Assembly: GCF_017565645.3 (NCBI RefSeq)
Contig: NZ_CP086136.1
Span: 8,229,501-8,293,500, forward strand
From: Bradyrhizobium barranii subsp. barranii
GTDB taxonomy: Bacteria > Pseudomonadota > Alphaproteobacteria > Rhizobiales > Xanthobacteraceae
Direction: 5' to 3'
Length of the DNA stretch: 64,000 bases
A program made the translations under genes and the position numbers. Numbering within the stretch: position 1 is the stretch's first letter; every line of letters starts with the position of its first letter. This document shows positions 52,851 to 61,538 of the stretch, one piece after another. Under the pieces are notes generated by a model. The model saw nothing but the letters and a program-made list of their open reading frames with translations, searched no databases and was not told where the DNA came from.

Positions 52851-54410
52851 TCAAACAAACAAAAAGTCATTCGCCGTCATCAAGTCGGTGAAGTTTGCAA
52901 GCGTTACCTGATCAGCTCCCGCCATGATAATGGTGCTAGTTCCGCTCTGGGTGATGACAAGGTCACCAAACGAGTGCACACCCGCAACGTCAATGAAAGC
53001 GATCCTATCATCCTGGCATTGGCTGAAATCTTGGATGAGATTGTTGGCTCCAACAGTCATTAGACCATTGTCCTTGAATACAAACGTATCGGAACCTCCA
53101 TGAGCATTGCCGCTCAGTTCACCATCTCCCCACATCTCATTGCTGACTGTGCAACCTTGCCCAGCCGTCCCCGCGTATAGGACATCGCTGCCGCCCTTAG
53201 CACGACCTGAAATTTGCGCCGCATCGCCCCATAAGAAGTTGTCGACCCGGCCGCTGTCAACGGCGTGGCCCCCGAAGATAAGATCATCGCCTCCTTGGGT
53301 CGCCCCGCCCATGACTTGCGCGTCTCCATAGAGCTGGTTCACAACATCCGTCAACGAACTGTCGCCGCCGCTGAGACTGTCATTACCTCCGCTGGTAGCG
53401 TCGAGCATCGTAACAGCATCGCCAACGGCGAAGTTCTTGGTACCCTGCAACGTCGCAAGGTCGTTCCCGCCTTGCGCATGGCCGGACATTGTGGCGCCGG
53501 CGTCCCCGTAAAAAGACACCGTGGAGCCGCCCTCGTTTATGAAAGTATCGTTGCCACCCTTGGCAAAGCCGGAGATGTCACCGCCGGCATCGCCATAGAA
53601 GGTCTTTGACATGATCGCCCCACCGGAGCCCGTGAAACGGTCGTCGCCTCCCTCAGCATGGCCGGACATGTTGCCTCCGGCATCACCGTAGAACACCTGC
53701 GTTGCGAACAAGGCCCCGTTGAAGGTGTCGTTGCCACCTTTGCTGTGGCCGGTCATGTCACCGCCGGCATCCCCGTAGAATGTGTTGCTTGAGTCCGTTC
53801 TGGCGGTGAATGAGTCATCGCCGCCCTGGGCGTGACCGGACATGTTGCTTCCGCTATCACCAAAAAAGATGTTTCCAGCCTGCCTAGAGCCCTGAAAGCT
53901 GTCGTCCCCGCCCTTGCTATGGCCAGACATGTCGCCGCCCGCGTCACCGTAAAAGGTGTGGGTGCCGCCCTGTACCGTCTGGGTTATGAAGCTGTCATCG
54001 CCGCCCTGAGAATGACCCGACATGGCGCCGCCAGCGTCGCCGAAGAACGTATTGATTTGCTGTCTGCCGGTACCACTCAAGAAGGTATCGTTGCCGCCCT
54101 TACTTTGGTCCGACATGTCGGCACCCGCGTCGCCGTAGGCAGTGACACTGGTCGCGGTGAGTCCGTTAAAAATGTCATCGCCGCCCTGAGCAGAATCGAA
54201 AATACTGCCGACCACGTCCCCATAGAATGTGTAGTTGGAAGGTCCGATTTCATCGAAAGTGTCGTTCCCTCCCTTCGAGAAGTCGAACATGCTGCCACCA
54301 GCATCACCGAACGAGGTCGGTGCGCCTGGGGTGCCTATCAGGTTGTCGTCGGTGCCGAATTGATGATTGACCAGGTCACCCGGGGTAAGCGGAACAGGCT
54401 GCCTGCGCAT
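52851..54410 (-). CDS. RTX-like repeat protein with 14 GDAGG-type repeats
   Basis: 519 residues. Residues 1-34 are a short head; residues 35 to ~445 comprise 14 repeats of 28-33 residues with consensus GDAGGxMSGHxKGGxDSF and about ten variable residues ending (T)F(Y). Each carries GG-(N/D)D-, half of the RTX calcium motif GGxGxDxLx. The C-terminus (NNLIQDFSQCQDDRIAFIDV, then HSFGDLVITQSGTSTIIMAG and a NFTDLMTANDFLFV end) is that of type I-secreted RTX proteins. Probably a secreted calcium-binding beta-roll-like protein. GAGGAGGACTTCCG precedes the ATG at 54410. No T1SS genes nearby. Confidence 0.88.
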   Translation of the reverse strand: MRRQPVPLTPGDLVNHQFGTDDNLIGTPGAPTSFGDAGGSMFDFSKGGNDTFDEIGPSNYTFYGDVVGSIFDSAQGGDDIFNGLTATSVTAYGDAGADMSDQSKGGNDTFLSGTGRQQINTFFGDAGGAMSGHSQGGDDSFITQTVQGGTHTFYGDAGGDMSGHSKGGDDSFQGSRQAGNIFFGDSGSNMSGHAQGGDDSFTARTDSSNTFYGDAGGDMTGHSKGGNDTFNGALFATQVFYGDAGGNMSGHAEGGDDRFTGSGGAIMSKTFYGDAGGDISGFAKGGNDTFINEGGSTVSFYGDAGATMSGHAQGGNDLATLQGTKNFAVGDAVTMLDATSGGNDSLSGGDSSLTDVVNQLYGDAQVMGGATQGGDDLIFGGHAVDSGRVDNFLWGDAAQISGRAKGGSDVLYAGTAGQGCTVSNEMWGDGELSGNAHGGSDTFVFKDNGLMTVGANNLIQDFSQCQDDRIAFIDVAGVHSFGDLVITQSGTSTIIMAGADQVTLANFTDLMTANDFLFV

Positions 54411-54616
54411 CGGAAGTCCTCCTCGGCTGCATCCAATACAATCTTAGGCTGTTTCGTCAGGCTAGCGAACCAACTATAAGTGGGTACATCCTTTAAGCCA
54501 TCCCGTCCTAGAGGCCGAAGACGTCGCGTCTCGCTTCATCTAACCGGGATGAGGTATGGGCGGCTAGATCCGCTTTGGGTCACACGGCGACATGCCGAGA
54601 TCTCGCCACGTGACAA

Positions 54617-55378
54617 CTACATGCCGTAGCTTGCTCTTCCTGGTGCGGCTCCGAGACCCATCAATTCCCGATAGCGCAACAGCACGGCTTCGCGTAGCGC
54701 ACGGCTTGAGCTCGATACGGAGCCGACTCCTAAGACGATCAGCAGCAAGCCCAACCAGGTCACCGCCCAGCCCCTCCCCTCATCGCCGGCCCCCCTAGGG
54801 CCCATGCCCACCGGCAGAACCGGGGGCATCGAGGCAGCAGCGGCGTCACTCGCAGCCGCAAGAAGCTTCTCTACGTCAACTTGGGGCGGCACGGAGAACT
54901 CCGACGTGAGCTGGTTGGTACGCCGATGCAGATCGGGTACCGCTGGTATCGGGGCCGTCGTGCTCGTTCCAAGTTCGGAAGCAGCCTCAGCTACTTTGAA
55001 TTCAGGGACAGGGGGCTGAGACTGCTCGGCCGGTCTGGGCCGCAGCAACTCTACGCGCGCGTCAACGACCGGGCTCCGCTTACGACTAGCCACGGGATCT
55101 TTAGCTATGCGAGAACGAACGGGCTTCTTCACCGTCGCAATGCCCTCGGCCAGGAACCAACATTTGCGGCGACCATCGACTCGATAGACCCAATGCTGGC
55201 CATCGGGGACCGAGTCGCCGGGCCGCGCCAAGCATTCCGCTCGCGCCGGATAGGTCGGAGCACGTGCGCGCGGAGCGATATTGAACAAGTCGTCAAGAGG
55301 GTCGGAGGACGCGGGCGTCGTTGAAAGAATTCCAGCGAGAGCAAAACCAGCGAAGCAAAATCTCAAATAACCGGACAT
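54617..55378 (-). CDS. Exported hypothetical protein with C-terminal anchor
   Basis: 253 residues from ATG 55378 (MSGYLRFCFAGFALAGILST, signal peptide cut near ASS-DP). A CLARPGDSVPDGQHWVYRVD segment with paired cysteines follows (GRRKCWFLAEG), then a basic/proline-rich linker and a C-terminal hydrophobic helix (WAVTWLGLLLIVLGVGSVSS). The C-----PG----G-HW-YR-DG-RKCWF pattern recurs in rhizobial exported proteins of unknown role. ACCGGGAGTTTTCG precedes the ATG. Confidence 0.72.
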   Translation of the reverse strand: MSGYLRFCFAGFALAGILSTTPASSDPLDDLFNIAPRARAPTYPARAECLARPGDSVPDGQHWVYRVDGRRKCWFLAEGIATVKKPVRSRIAKDPVASRKRSPVVDARVELLRPRPAEQSQPPVPEFKVAEAASELGTSTTAPIPAVPDLHRRTNQLTSEFSVPPQVDVEKLLAAASDAAAASMPPVLPVGMGPRGAGDEGRGWAVTWLGLLLIVLGVGSVSSSSRALREAVLLRYRELMGLGAAPGRASYGM

Positions 55379-55942
55379 CGAAAACTCCCGGTGTATCGCC
55401 CCCACCCCCTCGACCCTTCGCGCCGACATGGGCGGCCATACGGCTCAAAACTGGCGGCGCAAGGGATTCATTGTGTTCGTGACTAGTCCGGGTCCGAAGC
55501 AGCCGCAGCTGCGACGTGCAGCAGCCTGCCAAATCTCTTTCGCCGCGGCACTCGGACCGTGGCTTACGACCGTGGATGAGCTGAGGATTTGGCCGATCAG
55601 TTGCCATATCCCTTTGCACGTGCGGAAGAATGCGGCCAGGGTGCGAAGGAGTGGATATCCGCAAACGTTAATGGATCGGCCTGCAGGCGCTGTTTTCCGC
55701 GTTTACTGTTCGTATGTGCGTTGCAGAGCTACTGCCGTTGGGGCATCAGCGGAGGTGAATCCTACCCTAGCTAGCCTGCTCAGTCCGCTTCAACCTGAGC
55801 CAGGAGCCGACTAGTTAGTAAGATTCGCGTTTGAACTCTCCCGCGCCGTCATTACTGTGACTGGATTGCCAATTGCCTTTCCCGCCGCGCGGATGGTGTC
55901 AATGAACAGCTTCGCGGCCGGGTTCAAACCAATCGGACCACC
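55379..55942. other. Gap with a LysR-like C-terminal scrap
   Basis: 55811-55935 (minus) reads GLNPAAKLFIDTIRAAGKAI followed by a short tail and stop, similar to the end of LysR regulators (SPAA--FID-LR). Open frames at 55428-55814 on both strands are not convincing. Confidence 0.4.
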
Positions 55943-56374
55943 ATGTCCTCTAGCTCCAAAGCTAGTATCGCCAAGAAAGCGCGCACGAAGGCTGAAGCGG
56001 ATTTTGCCACCTGGCTCATGATGGCCAAGCTCGGTGGTTTCGATGACCTGCCGTCCAGCGCCCAAAGCTTTCTGACTAACTATCGAACTCGGCTCGAGAC
56101 AATGAGCGAGGCCGAGTCCACGGCCCTAGCCGTTCGCGAGGTCTACAGCGCTTATTACAGCGAGATGGGAGGCGTGGGCGCGCCCCCGGAACCAAAGGCT
56201 CGCACACCAATGACAGAGGGCAAAGTCGTGCGGCTCGAGAAACGGCCCAATCAGCCCGGTCTATCGGCTGCACTGCATTCGACGAAGCCAATGATCCGAA
56301 AACCCCTTCCAGCACTGCTGATTTTCGCGAGCATGGTGGCTCTGATTGTCGCATATAGATTTCTGGCGCAGTAA
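55943..56374 (+). CDS. Tail-anchored hypothetical protein
   Basis: 143 residues: Ser/Lys/Ala-rich N-terminus (MSSSSKASIAKKARTKAEAD), helical middle (FATWLMMAKLGGFDDLPSSA, then YRTRLETMSEAESTALAVRE), a basic linker and a C-terminal hydrophobic helix (LPALLIFASMVALIVAYRFL). Inner-membrane tail anchor. Function unknown. Start ATG 55943 has a weak ribosome site. Confidence 0.6.
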   Translation: MSSSSKASIAKKARTKAEADFATWLMMAKLGGFDDLPSSAQSFLTNYRTRLETMSEAESTALAVREVYSAYYSEMGGVGAPPEPKARTPMTEGKVVRLEKRPNQPGLSAALHSTKPMIRKPLPALLIFASMVALIVAYRFLAQ

Positions 56375-56999
56375 CACTGCTCGCGGATTGTGGGGACGAA
56401 GTGCCGCTCACAGTAACCGCGGACATCGCTGCACTTCGCATTTGTGCCAAAGGCGGAAGTGATCCCGACTCGCGGCGTCGCGAAACGGCGATTGTGCGAC
56501 ACATTGAGAATGCGGCCGCCGCGCCGGCCCCTCCCCATTTTGGCTGCGGGGGCGAGCCACGTCCTCGTGTGCCGTCGGAGACGGGCAATGACCATAAGAG
56601 CCTTTTGCACGCTCGCCGCCGCCATCTTTGCCTTGAGCGCGCTTTTGTAGTTGATCCGGATTGTGATGGATGGTCCGTCACCTTGAATGGCGTCGATGTG
56701 CCGTTTTGGGTGAGCTGGATTGCCGTCACCGTGGCGGGCGCGTTGAGCTTCGTCGGTTTCCGCGCCGCCATGCGCAGCTAGTTGCTGGCAGAGCCCACCC
56801 GGGCCGATCTGTCGCCGGGCAGCGGAGCCACTTCCCTACTCGCGGATATCGAGCCGTCGTGCTCTACCGCGACAGCGGCTTAGTGCAATTCGCGTCGGTT
56901 TGGCATACCTGCATCCATGTCCGGTCTTCCCCGAACAGCCGACGCCGAAGTGATGGGTACGCTTCGACGCTAAGGGCCAAAGTCGGACTCAGGCGGCTA
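56375..56999. other. Gap with two possible micro-ORFs and repeat pieces
   Basis: 56590-56652 (+) could encode a 20-residue hydrophobic peptide (MTIRAFCTLAAAIFALSALL). A TTG-started 32-residue membrane peptide could end at 56781 (NGVDVPFWVSWIAVTVAGAL...). 56968-56990 is a dispersed-repeat piece (CTAAGGGCCAAAGTCGGACT). All weak. Confidence 0.4.
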
Positions 57000-58604
57000 C
57001 TAGGATGGGCTGTCCGAGTCTACCGGAACCGTGAAGTGAAAAATGGCGCCGCGGCCTTTATCGGCGGTCACCCATACTTGTCCTTCATGCGCCTCGATGA
57101 TCGACCGGCAGATTGACAGCCCCATGCCCATGCCATCCGTTTTGGTCGTGAACATCGGGTTGAATATCCGATCCACGGCGCCGCCGGGCTCTAGACCTTC
57201 CCCCGTGTCTTCTACCGATACCATCACGTATCTGAAGTGATGGACTTCAGACCTTATGGATAGGACCCGCTCCCCATTCTTCGTGGCCATGGAGTCAATT
57301 GCGTTCGTAATCAAATTCACCAGCACTTGCTGGAGCTGAACCTGTTCGCCTCTTATCCGCGGTAGCCGTTTGTTAACGTCAGCTTGAACGGCGACCCGAT
57401 GTCTCCGCAATTGGTCACGGACGACGGCCAGAGCTTCCTGGATGACATCGTCGATATCGAGCGAAGTCCGGGTCCGTGCACCCGTCTTGAAATGCACCCG
57501 GATATTTTCGATCACGGCGTCCGCATGGTGTCCGGTGGTCACGACGCGCCGAAATGCATTCCTGGCACTATCGAGGTCAGGCTCGACACGATCAAGCCAG
57601 TGCAATCCCGCGTTGGCACTGGCTATGATCGCCGTTAATGGCTGTTTGATTTCGTGGGCAATTGAAGCCGAGACGGCGTCGCCGGTCATCAGCCGCGCCT
57701 CACGTTCGCGACGTTGCGCCAGGACCGCGCCGAGCAGCTGCGCGTGAAGCGTCGTTATCTCATACAGCAGGATAAAGAGAACAAGAATGCTAGACACGAA
57801 CCCGAAGACCCGGCCAGCATACCAGCCGGCGCTGAACCGGGCAAAACCGGGAAACGAGACCAGATAGATCTCAATTGCATATGCGCAAACAACCACCATC
57901 AGCCACAGATCGAGCACCGAACGCTGGCGCATCCAGAGCAAAGTGAGCGCAACTGCGTTCCACAGGATTAGACAACTGGCAATATAGAGCGCGAGAGTAG
58001 AAAAATGGACCGGGTCGAGCATGATGCGGGGCAAGTATGCCTCACCCACTGTGACAAGAACTGTCACGGCACACACAACGGCTGACGTCATCGCAACACT
58101 CGAAAGAATCGTCGCGCCCACTGAGCCCTCCCACAATCGCTTGGGCGGATCGGCAACCTTCAAAAGGGTATATGCGATGACGAACGTAGGAAAACCGGCG
58201 TACCTTAGAGCGTTGAGCCAATCCGTGCTCTGTAGCCCCGCGCCAAGCAGGCCAACTGGCGCGAACGCCCCTGGAAAGACCAGCATCCAGGGGACAAGCA
58301 TGAGACCCGTGAAGAGATACCCGGTTGAGATTGCGAGGAGGGCACTCGAACGCAGGGTGGCGAACTGGTTGAACAGCAGGACCGCGGTGATCATGTCATT
58401 CACGAACATCGCCGTGCCGTAGGCCGGGACGAAGCTATCGATCCGCGCCAGCTGGACGTTCGAGAGCACCCCTGCCAAGATTAAGACGACGCCCAGGAAA
58501 GCGAGCATGACCGCAAGGGCAAGCCGTTTCTGCGCCCGGCCGGGCGGTAAGGTCGCAAGGGCGAAAGACTGATCCTCCGGGATAATGACGGCGGGCTTCA
58601 TCAT
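57000..58604 (-). CDS. Sensor histidine kinase with MASE4-type membrane sensor, orphan
   Basis: 534 residues. Residues ~27-285 hold about eight hydrophobic helices in a MASE4-like arrangement (ALAVMLAFLGVVLILAGVL, IDSFVPAYGTAMFVNDMITA). The HisKA box is SIAHEIKQPLTAI with the phospho-accepting histidine at 317. HATPase_c: N-box LVNLITNAIDSM (~428-439), G1 VEDTGEGL (464-471), F/G2 MFTTKTDGMGMGLS (484-497). It autophosphorylates on histidine and passes phosphate to an unknown response regulator; none is adjacent. Ends FTVPVDSDSPS. Start at 58604, or the next ATG. Confidence 0.95.
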   Translation of the reverse strand: MMKPAVIIPEDQSFALATLPPGRAQKRLALAVMLAFLGVVLILAGVLSNVQLARIDSFVPAYGTAMFVNDMITAVLLFNQFATLRSSALLAISTGYLFTGLMLVPWMLVFPGAFAPVGLLGAGLQSTDWLNALRYAGFPTFVIAYTLLKVADPPKRLWEGSVGATILSSVAMTSAVVCAVTVLVTVGEAYLPRIMLDPVHFSTLALYIASCLILWNAVALTLLWMRQRSVLDLWLMVVVCAYAIEIYLVSFPGFARFSAGWYAGRVFGFVSSILVLFILLYEITTLHAQLLGAVLAQRREREARLMTGDAVSASIAHEIKQPLTAIIASANAGLHWLDRVEPDLDSARNAFRRVVTTGHHADAVIENIRVHFKTGARTRTSLDIDDVIQEALAVVRDQLRRHRVAVQADVNKRLPRIRGEQVQLQQVLVNLITNAIDSMATKNGERVLSIRSEVHHFRYVMVSVEDTGEGLEPGGAVDRIFNPMFTTKTDGMGMGLSICRSIIEAHEGQVWVTADKGRGAIFHFTVPVDSDSPS

Positions 58605-58934
58605 CGGAGCGAATCTTCCCAGCGGCTGGAACGCGCGGCACGAAGCTGCCCTGAGTTTCGTCTGGACGGAGCGTATGTTTTCGAGACGATGTTTTCAACT
58701 TGCCGAAGACGCGCTTGCAGGGTTTCAGTGGCCTGCTGCTAGTCCGGACCGGGCGGCACTTAAAGGTCCGCTTCGGGTCAAAATGCGAAGAACTCAGAGT
58801 GAGCAAAGTCAGTCCGCTCTACTCCACTAAGCGGACCTCAATGAAAGGTGTCGCCACTTCGCTGATGGGCCAAGGGCTGACTCATCCAATGCAGCAAACG
58901 GCACTCTTACTTGATCACCTCATCGATATCAGGA
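58605..58934. repeat. Gap with dispersed repeat copies
   Basis: 58766-58835 holds AGGTCCGCTTCGGGTCAAAA and, 50 bp on, AGTCCGCTCTACTCCACTAAG with GCGGACCTC: the best preserved copy of the dispersed element in this window. No gene supported. Confidence 0.55.
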
Positions 58935-59279
58935 TCACTTGCCTCCGTTCCCGGCATTGGTGAGCGCAGAGTGCATGGCGTAGACCGCAATTGCCGCTAT
59001 GAGACCCGTGACAAAGAGCCCGAGAAAGCCAATTCCTATCGCAAGTGCGCGCGTCAACGTCTGCCTCGGGACGAGATCACCGTAACCAATTGTAAGGCCG
59101 GTAATGAAAGTAAAATAGACTGCATCCCCGAGAGACCAGCCCTCAACAAAACCAGTCAGCAAGCCCAGGGCAAGCTGAATCGCCAGAATTGCCGACAACA
59201 CCGGCCACGTCACGTGAATGGCATGACCAAGCGCCAAGAAAAAGCGCCGCTGCAACGTTTTCGGTGTTGGTCGGTTCAT
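58935..59279 (-). CDS. Two-transmembrane potassium channel family protein
   Basis: 114 residues. First helix LSAILAIQLALGLLTGFVEG, pore helix WSLGDAVYFTFITGLTIGYG with the filter TIGYGD at 63-68, second helix LAIGIGFLGLFVTGLIAAIA. The minimal Ion_trans_2 module without cytoplasmic regulatory domain; tetramers conduct potassium. Divergent-family relative of the channel remnant at 9829. The gene ends 331 bp from the kinase gene, same strand. Confidence 0.9.
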   Translation of the reverse strand: MNRPTPKTLQRRFFLALGHAIHVTWPVLSAILAIQLALGLLTGFVEGWSLGDAVYFTFITGLTIGYGDLVPRQTLTRALAIGIGFLGLFVTGLIAAIAVYAMHSALTNAGNGGK

Positions 59280-59410
59280 GTCGGGGCGATCTCCGCAAAT
59301 GCCGCGCTGCAGAAGTGGCGCAGCTCATCAACGGATCGACACAAAATTTAGTTCGGGCACTTCGCGGTTAGAAGCTCCGTGTCCCGATTGCTGCTGTGGA
59401 CCCTCACGTA

Positions 59411-60604
59411 CTACCGCCCATCTGATCGCGCCGATTTGTCAGGGCCGCTGGCGCTCGCGAGAAACACGTCGTGCTTGGGAAACTTCTCGAATAATTCCGA
59501 CGGTTGGGCGAAATTGACGGCGAGCACGTCAGCGGGGTTGCCGGCAATCCACTGCGACAGATTGATCGTCTCGTAAGTGCCGGCGTTGAACCCGATCAGG
59601 ATGCGCGCAGGCGTATTGCCAACATTTTCGATCGAGTGCCCGTAGCCCTGCGGAATGTCGCCAACGTCGCCTTTCTCCAGCGTCTCGACGCGGAACCGTC
59701 CGTGGGAGCCGAACAGGGTGACGGACACCCGCCCGTCGATTACGTATTGCCACTCGTCCGCGTTAGGATGCCAGTGCAGCTCGCGTAACGCACCAGGATC
59801 GAGATCGAGGATGACGCCGGTCACGGTCGTCGAGATCGGGAACCGACTGGCATCGACGCGCCACTCCCGGCCGCCCTTGTAGACCCCGTGTGGTTCCTGG
59901 GCGAGCAAACGGTATTTGTGCGTCTGCGGCGGCAGATTCACGCCTTGCAACGGGGCGGCCGGCTGTGCCGGAGCGATTGCCCCGCGGGCAAAATAGACCT
60001 CCGTCTTCGGAAACGAGTCAAACGTCGCCGCGGGCACGCCGAAGTTCTTGGCCAGAAGAGTCTTCGGCGCGTGGCCGATCCAGTCCGTGATGCTGAAGGT
60101 GCCGAACTCGGAAAAGTACCCGTTGTCGAAAATGAGAATAAAGTGGCAGGGCTGGCTACCGAGACACTGCAGCATGTGGCCGTGCCCGCGGGGAAAGTAC
60201 CAGATATCGCCAGGTTCGAATTCGTTGGTCTCCGCCCGGCCCTGCGGATCGATGACCGTGGTGCGAACGCCGCCCTCGATGACGAATGCCCATTCGGCTG
60301 CTGTGGCGTGCCAATGAAGCTCGCGCATCGCGCCAGGTTCGAGCCGCATGGAGACCCCAGCGATGCCTTTGGAGATCGGCAGCTGCTTGACCGTCGCCTC
60401 CTTGCCGGAACTTTCGCCGATGACTTTTCCCTCGGATTTCTCCAAGGCGAACTTGAAGGTCGGCAGGTCATCGGCCGCGAGAAGCGGATCGGGGACGTTG
60501 TTCATGAAGCTCGGATCGCCGGCCAGCGCTGGCTTTGCCGCGGCCACAGCCGCCGCAGCAAGCGCTGAGCCGATAAGAACGTCACGCCGCTGCACGTTTG
60601 ACAT
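59411..60604 (-). CDS. oxdC: Bicupin oxalate-decarboxylase-like protein, Tat-exported
   Basis: 397 residues from ATG 60604, with GGAGATATCATC upstream. Twin-arginine signal QRRDVLIGSALAAAAVAAAK cut near ALA-GD. Two cupins: the first has ELHWHATAAEWAFVIEGGVR and DIWYFPRGHGHML, the second ELHWHPNADEWQYVIDGRVS and DVGDIPQGYGHSIENVGN, each supplying the H-x-H, E, H manganese ligands. Oxalate decarboxylases turn oxalate into formate and CO2. Export to the periplasm fits acid or oxalate defence. The catalytic lid (SENS-T-type) is not verified, so an oxalate oxidase-like role cannot be excluded. Confidence 0.88.
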   Translation of the reverse strand: MSNVQRRDVLIGSALAAAAVAAAKPALAGDPSFMNNVPDPLLAADDLPTFKFALEKSEGKVIGESSGKEATVKQLPISKGIAGVSMRLEPGAMRELHWHATAAEWAFVIEGGVRTTVIDPQGRAETNEFEPGDIWYFPRGHGHMLQCLGSQPCHFILIFDNGYFSEFGTFSITDWIGHAPKTLLAKNFGVPAATFDSFPKTEVYFARGAIAPAQPAAPLQGVNLPPQTHKYRLLAQEPHGVYKGGREWRVDASRFPISTTVTGVILDLDPGALRELHWHPNADEWQYVIDGRVSVTLFGSHGRFRVETLEKGDVGDIPQGYGHSIENVGNTPARILIGFNAGTYETINLSQWIAGNPADVLAVNFAQPSELFEKFPKHDVFLASASGPDKSARSDGR

Positions 60605-60936
60605 GATGATATCTCCATGATGGCGTTGATCGTGATGTACCGAAACCACGCGCCCGCTCGGGCCATTCATTGCGGCAGGTTGCCCCGACACCTGATGTCG
60701 CACTACCGAGCGACCGCGGTAAGTTGCTGGAAATATTTAGACCGCTCGCGGGCCGGCGCCCCGAATGCCTTGCCTCCTTTTGATGCAATGTTACAACTGG
60801 TCAAAACCACCGTACAGCGGTGTTAGTGTCAGCTTCGGGTCAGAAGCGGCCCATCACGACCAGGCCGCGCGACGTCCGCTCTAGACTCCCAAGCGGCCGC
60901 ACATAAGGACAAACCCCTAGGCCACCTGCAGCACCG
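60605..60936. other. Gap with dispersed repeat
   Basis: 60832-60848 (GCTTCGGGTCAGAAGCGGCC) and 60866-60886 (CGACGTCCGCTCTAGACTCC) are two halves of the dispersed element. No gene supported. Confidence 0.45.
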
Positions 60937-60962
60937 ACGGGGCCCTCGCGACCCCGTTTTTA
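60937..60962 (+). terminator. Plus-strand terminator without an upstream plus-strand gene
   Basis: ACGGGG - CCCTCGCGA - CCCCGT followed by TTTTTAT. All genes for 4 kb before it are on the minus strand, so it ends an unseen transcript (perhaps a small RNA starting in the repeat). Confidence 0.6.
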
Positions 60963-60972
60963 TTTGCGGCCG

Positions 60973-61524
60973 ATGGTCGTAGCCTCCACGTCCATGATCG
61001 CAGCCTTGGACGAGGGACATGTCGGTGGCTATTCGGTCGCTTATGGCCGCGACGATACTTATTTCCCGGTCTACGTCACGGCGGCGCTGGCCGCGATCTT
61101 CTGCACGGCCGCGCTTCTCACCGGCGCGCTCTACTGGCTTGCGCTCGCGGCGCTCGCGGCCGGGTTTACCTATTACAACATTCCGCTGCTCGAGACCGGC
61201 CGGCCCACGATCGGCGCGAACCAATACGGCATCTTCATCCAGGCCTTCGGCCTGATCCGGTGGCGCGCCATCGAGCGCATCGATCTTGTCGAGATCGCCG
61301 AGCGCGCCATGACGGTGCATGAACTCCAGATCGTGCTGAACGCACCGCTCACCAGCGCGCTGGTGGCCGACTGGCGCAAGCAGCCGTTCTGGCGCTGGTT
61401 GATGCGCCTGCCCTGGCGGATGAGCCACACCAACATGGTGCGGATCAATGTCGAGCCGTTCGATCAGCCGCCGGACATGATCCATCGCACCTTCCTGCGG
61501 ATGTGGCGCTACTACCGCAGCTAG
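60973..61524 (+). CDS. Two-helix membrane hypothetical protein
   Basis: 183 residues from ATG 60973; the open frame begins two codons before. Two close transmembrane helices (YVTAALAAIFCTAALLTGAL and YWLALAALAAGFTYYNIPLL), then a soluble PH-like or STAS-like part (GANQYGIFIQAFGLIRWRAI with a -R---W--I--I pattern, NMVRINVEPFDQPPDMIHRT) ending RMWRYYRS. The layout of short bPH-like membrane proteins (DUF2244-like). Role unknown. Confidence 0.7.
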   Translation: MVVASTSMIAALDEGHVGGYSVAYGRDDTYFPVYVTAALAAIFCTAALLTGALYWLALAALAAGFTYYNIPLLETGRPTIGANQYGIFIQAFGLIRWRAIERIDLVEIAERAMTVHELQIVLNAPLTSALVADWRKQPFWRWLMRLPWRMSHTNMVRINVEPFDQPPDMIHRTFLRMWRYYRS

Positions 61525-61538
61525 CGACCACGCATGCA

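Noticed and set aside
54617..55378. The exported 54617 protein as a type I secretion component for the RTX-like protein
   Set aside because: No ABC-transporter, HlyD-like or TolC-like features; adjacency alone is not evidence.
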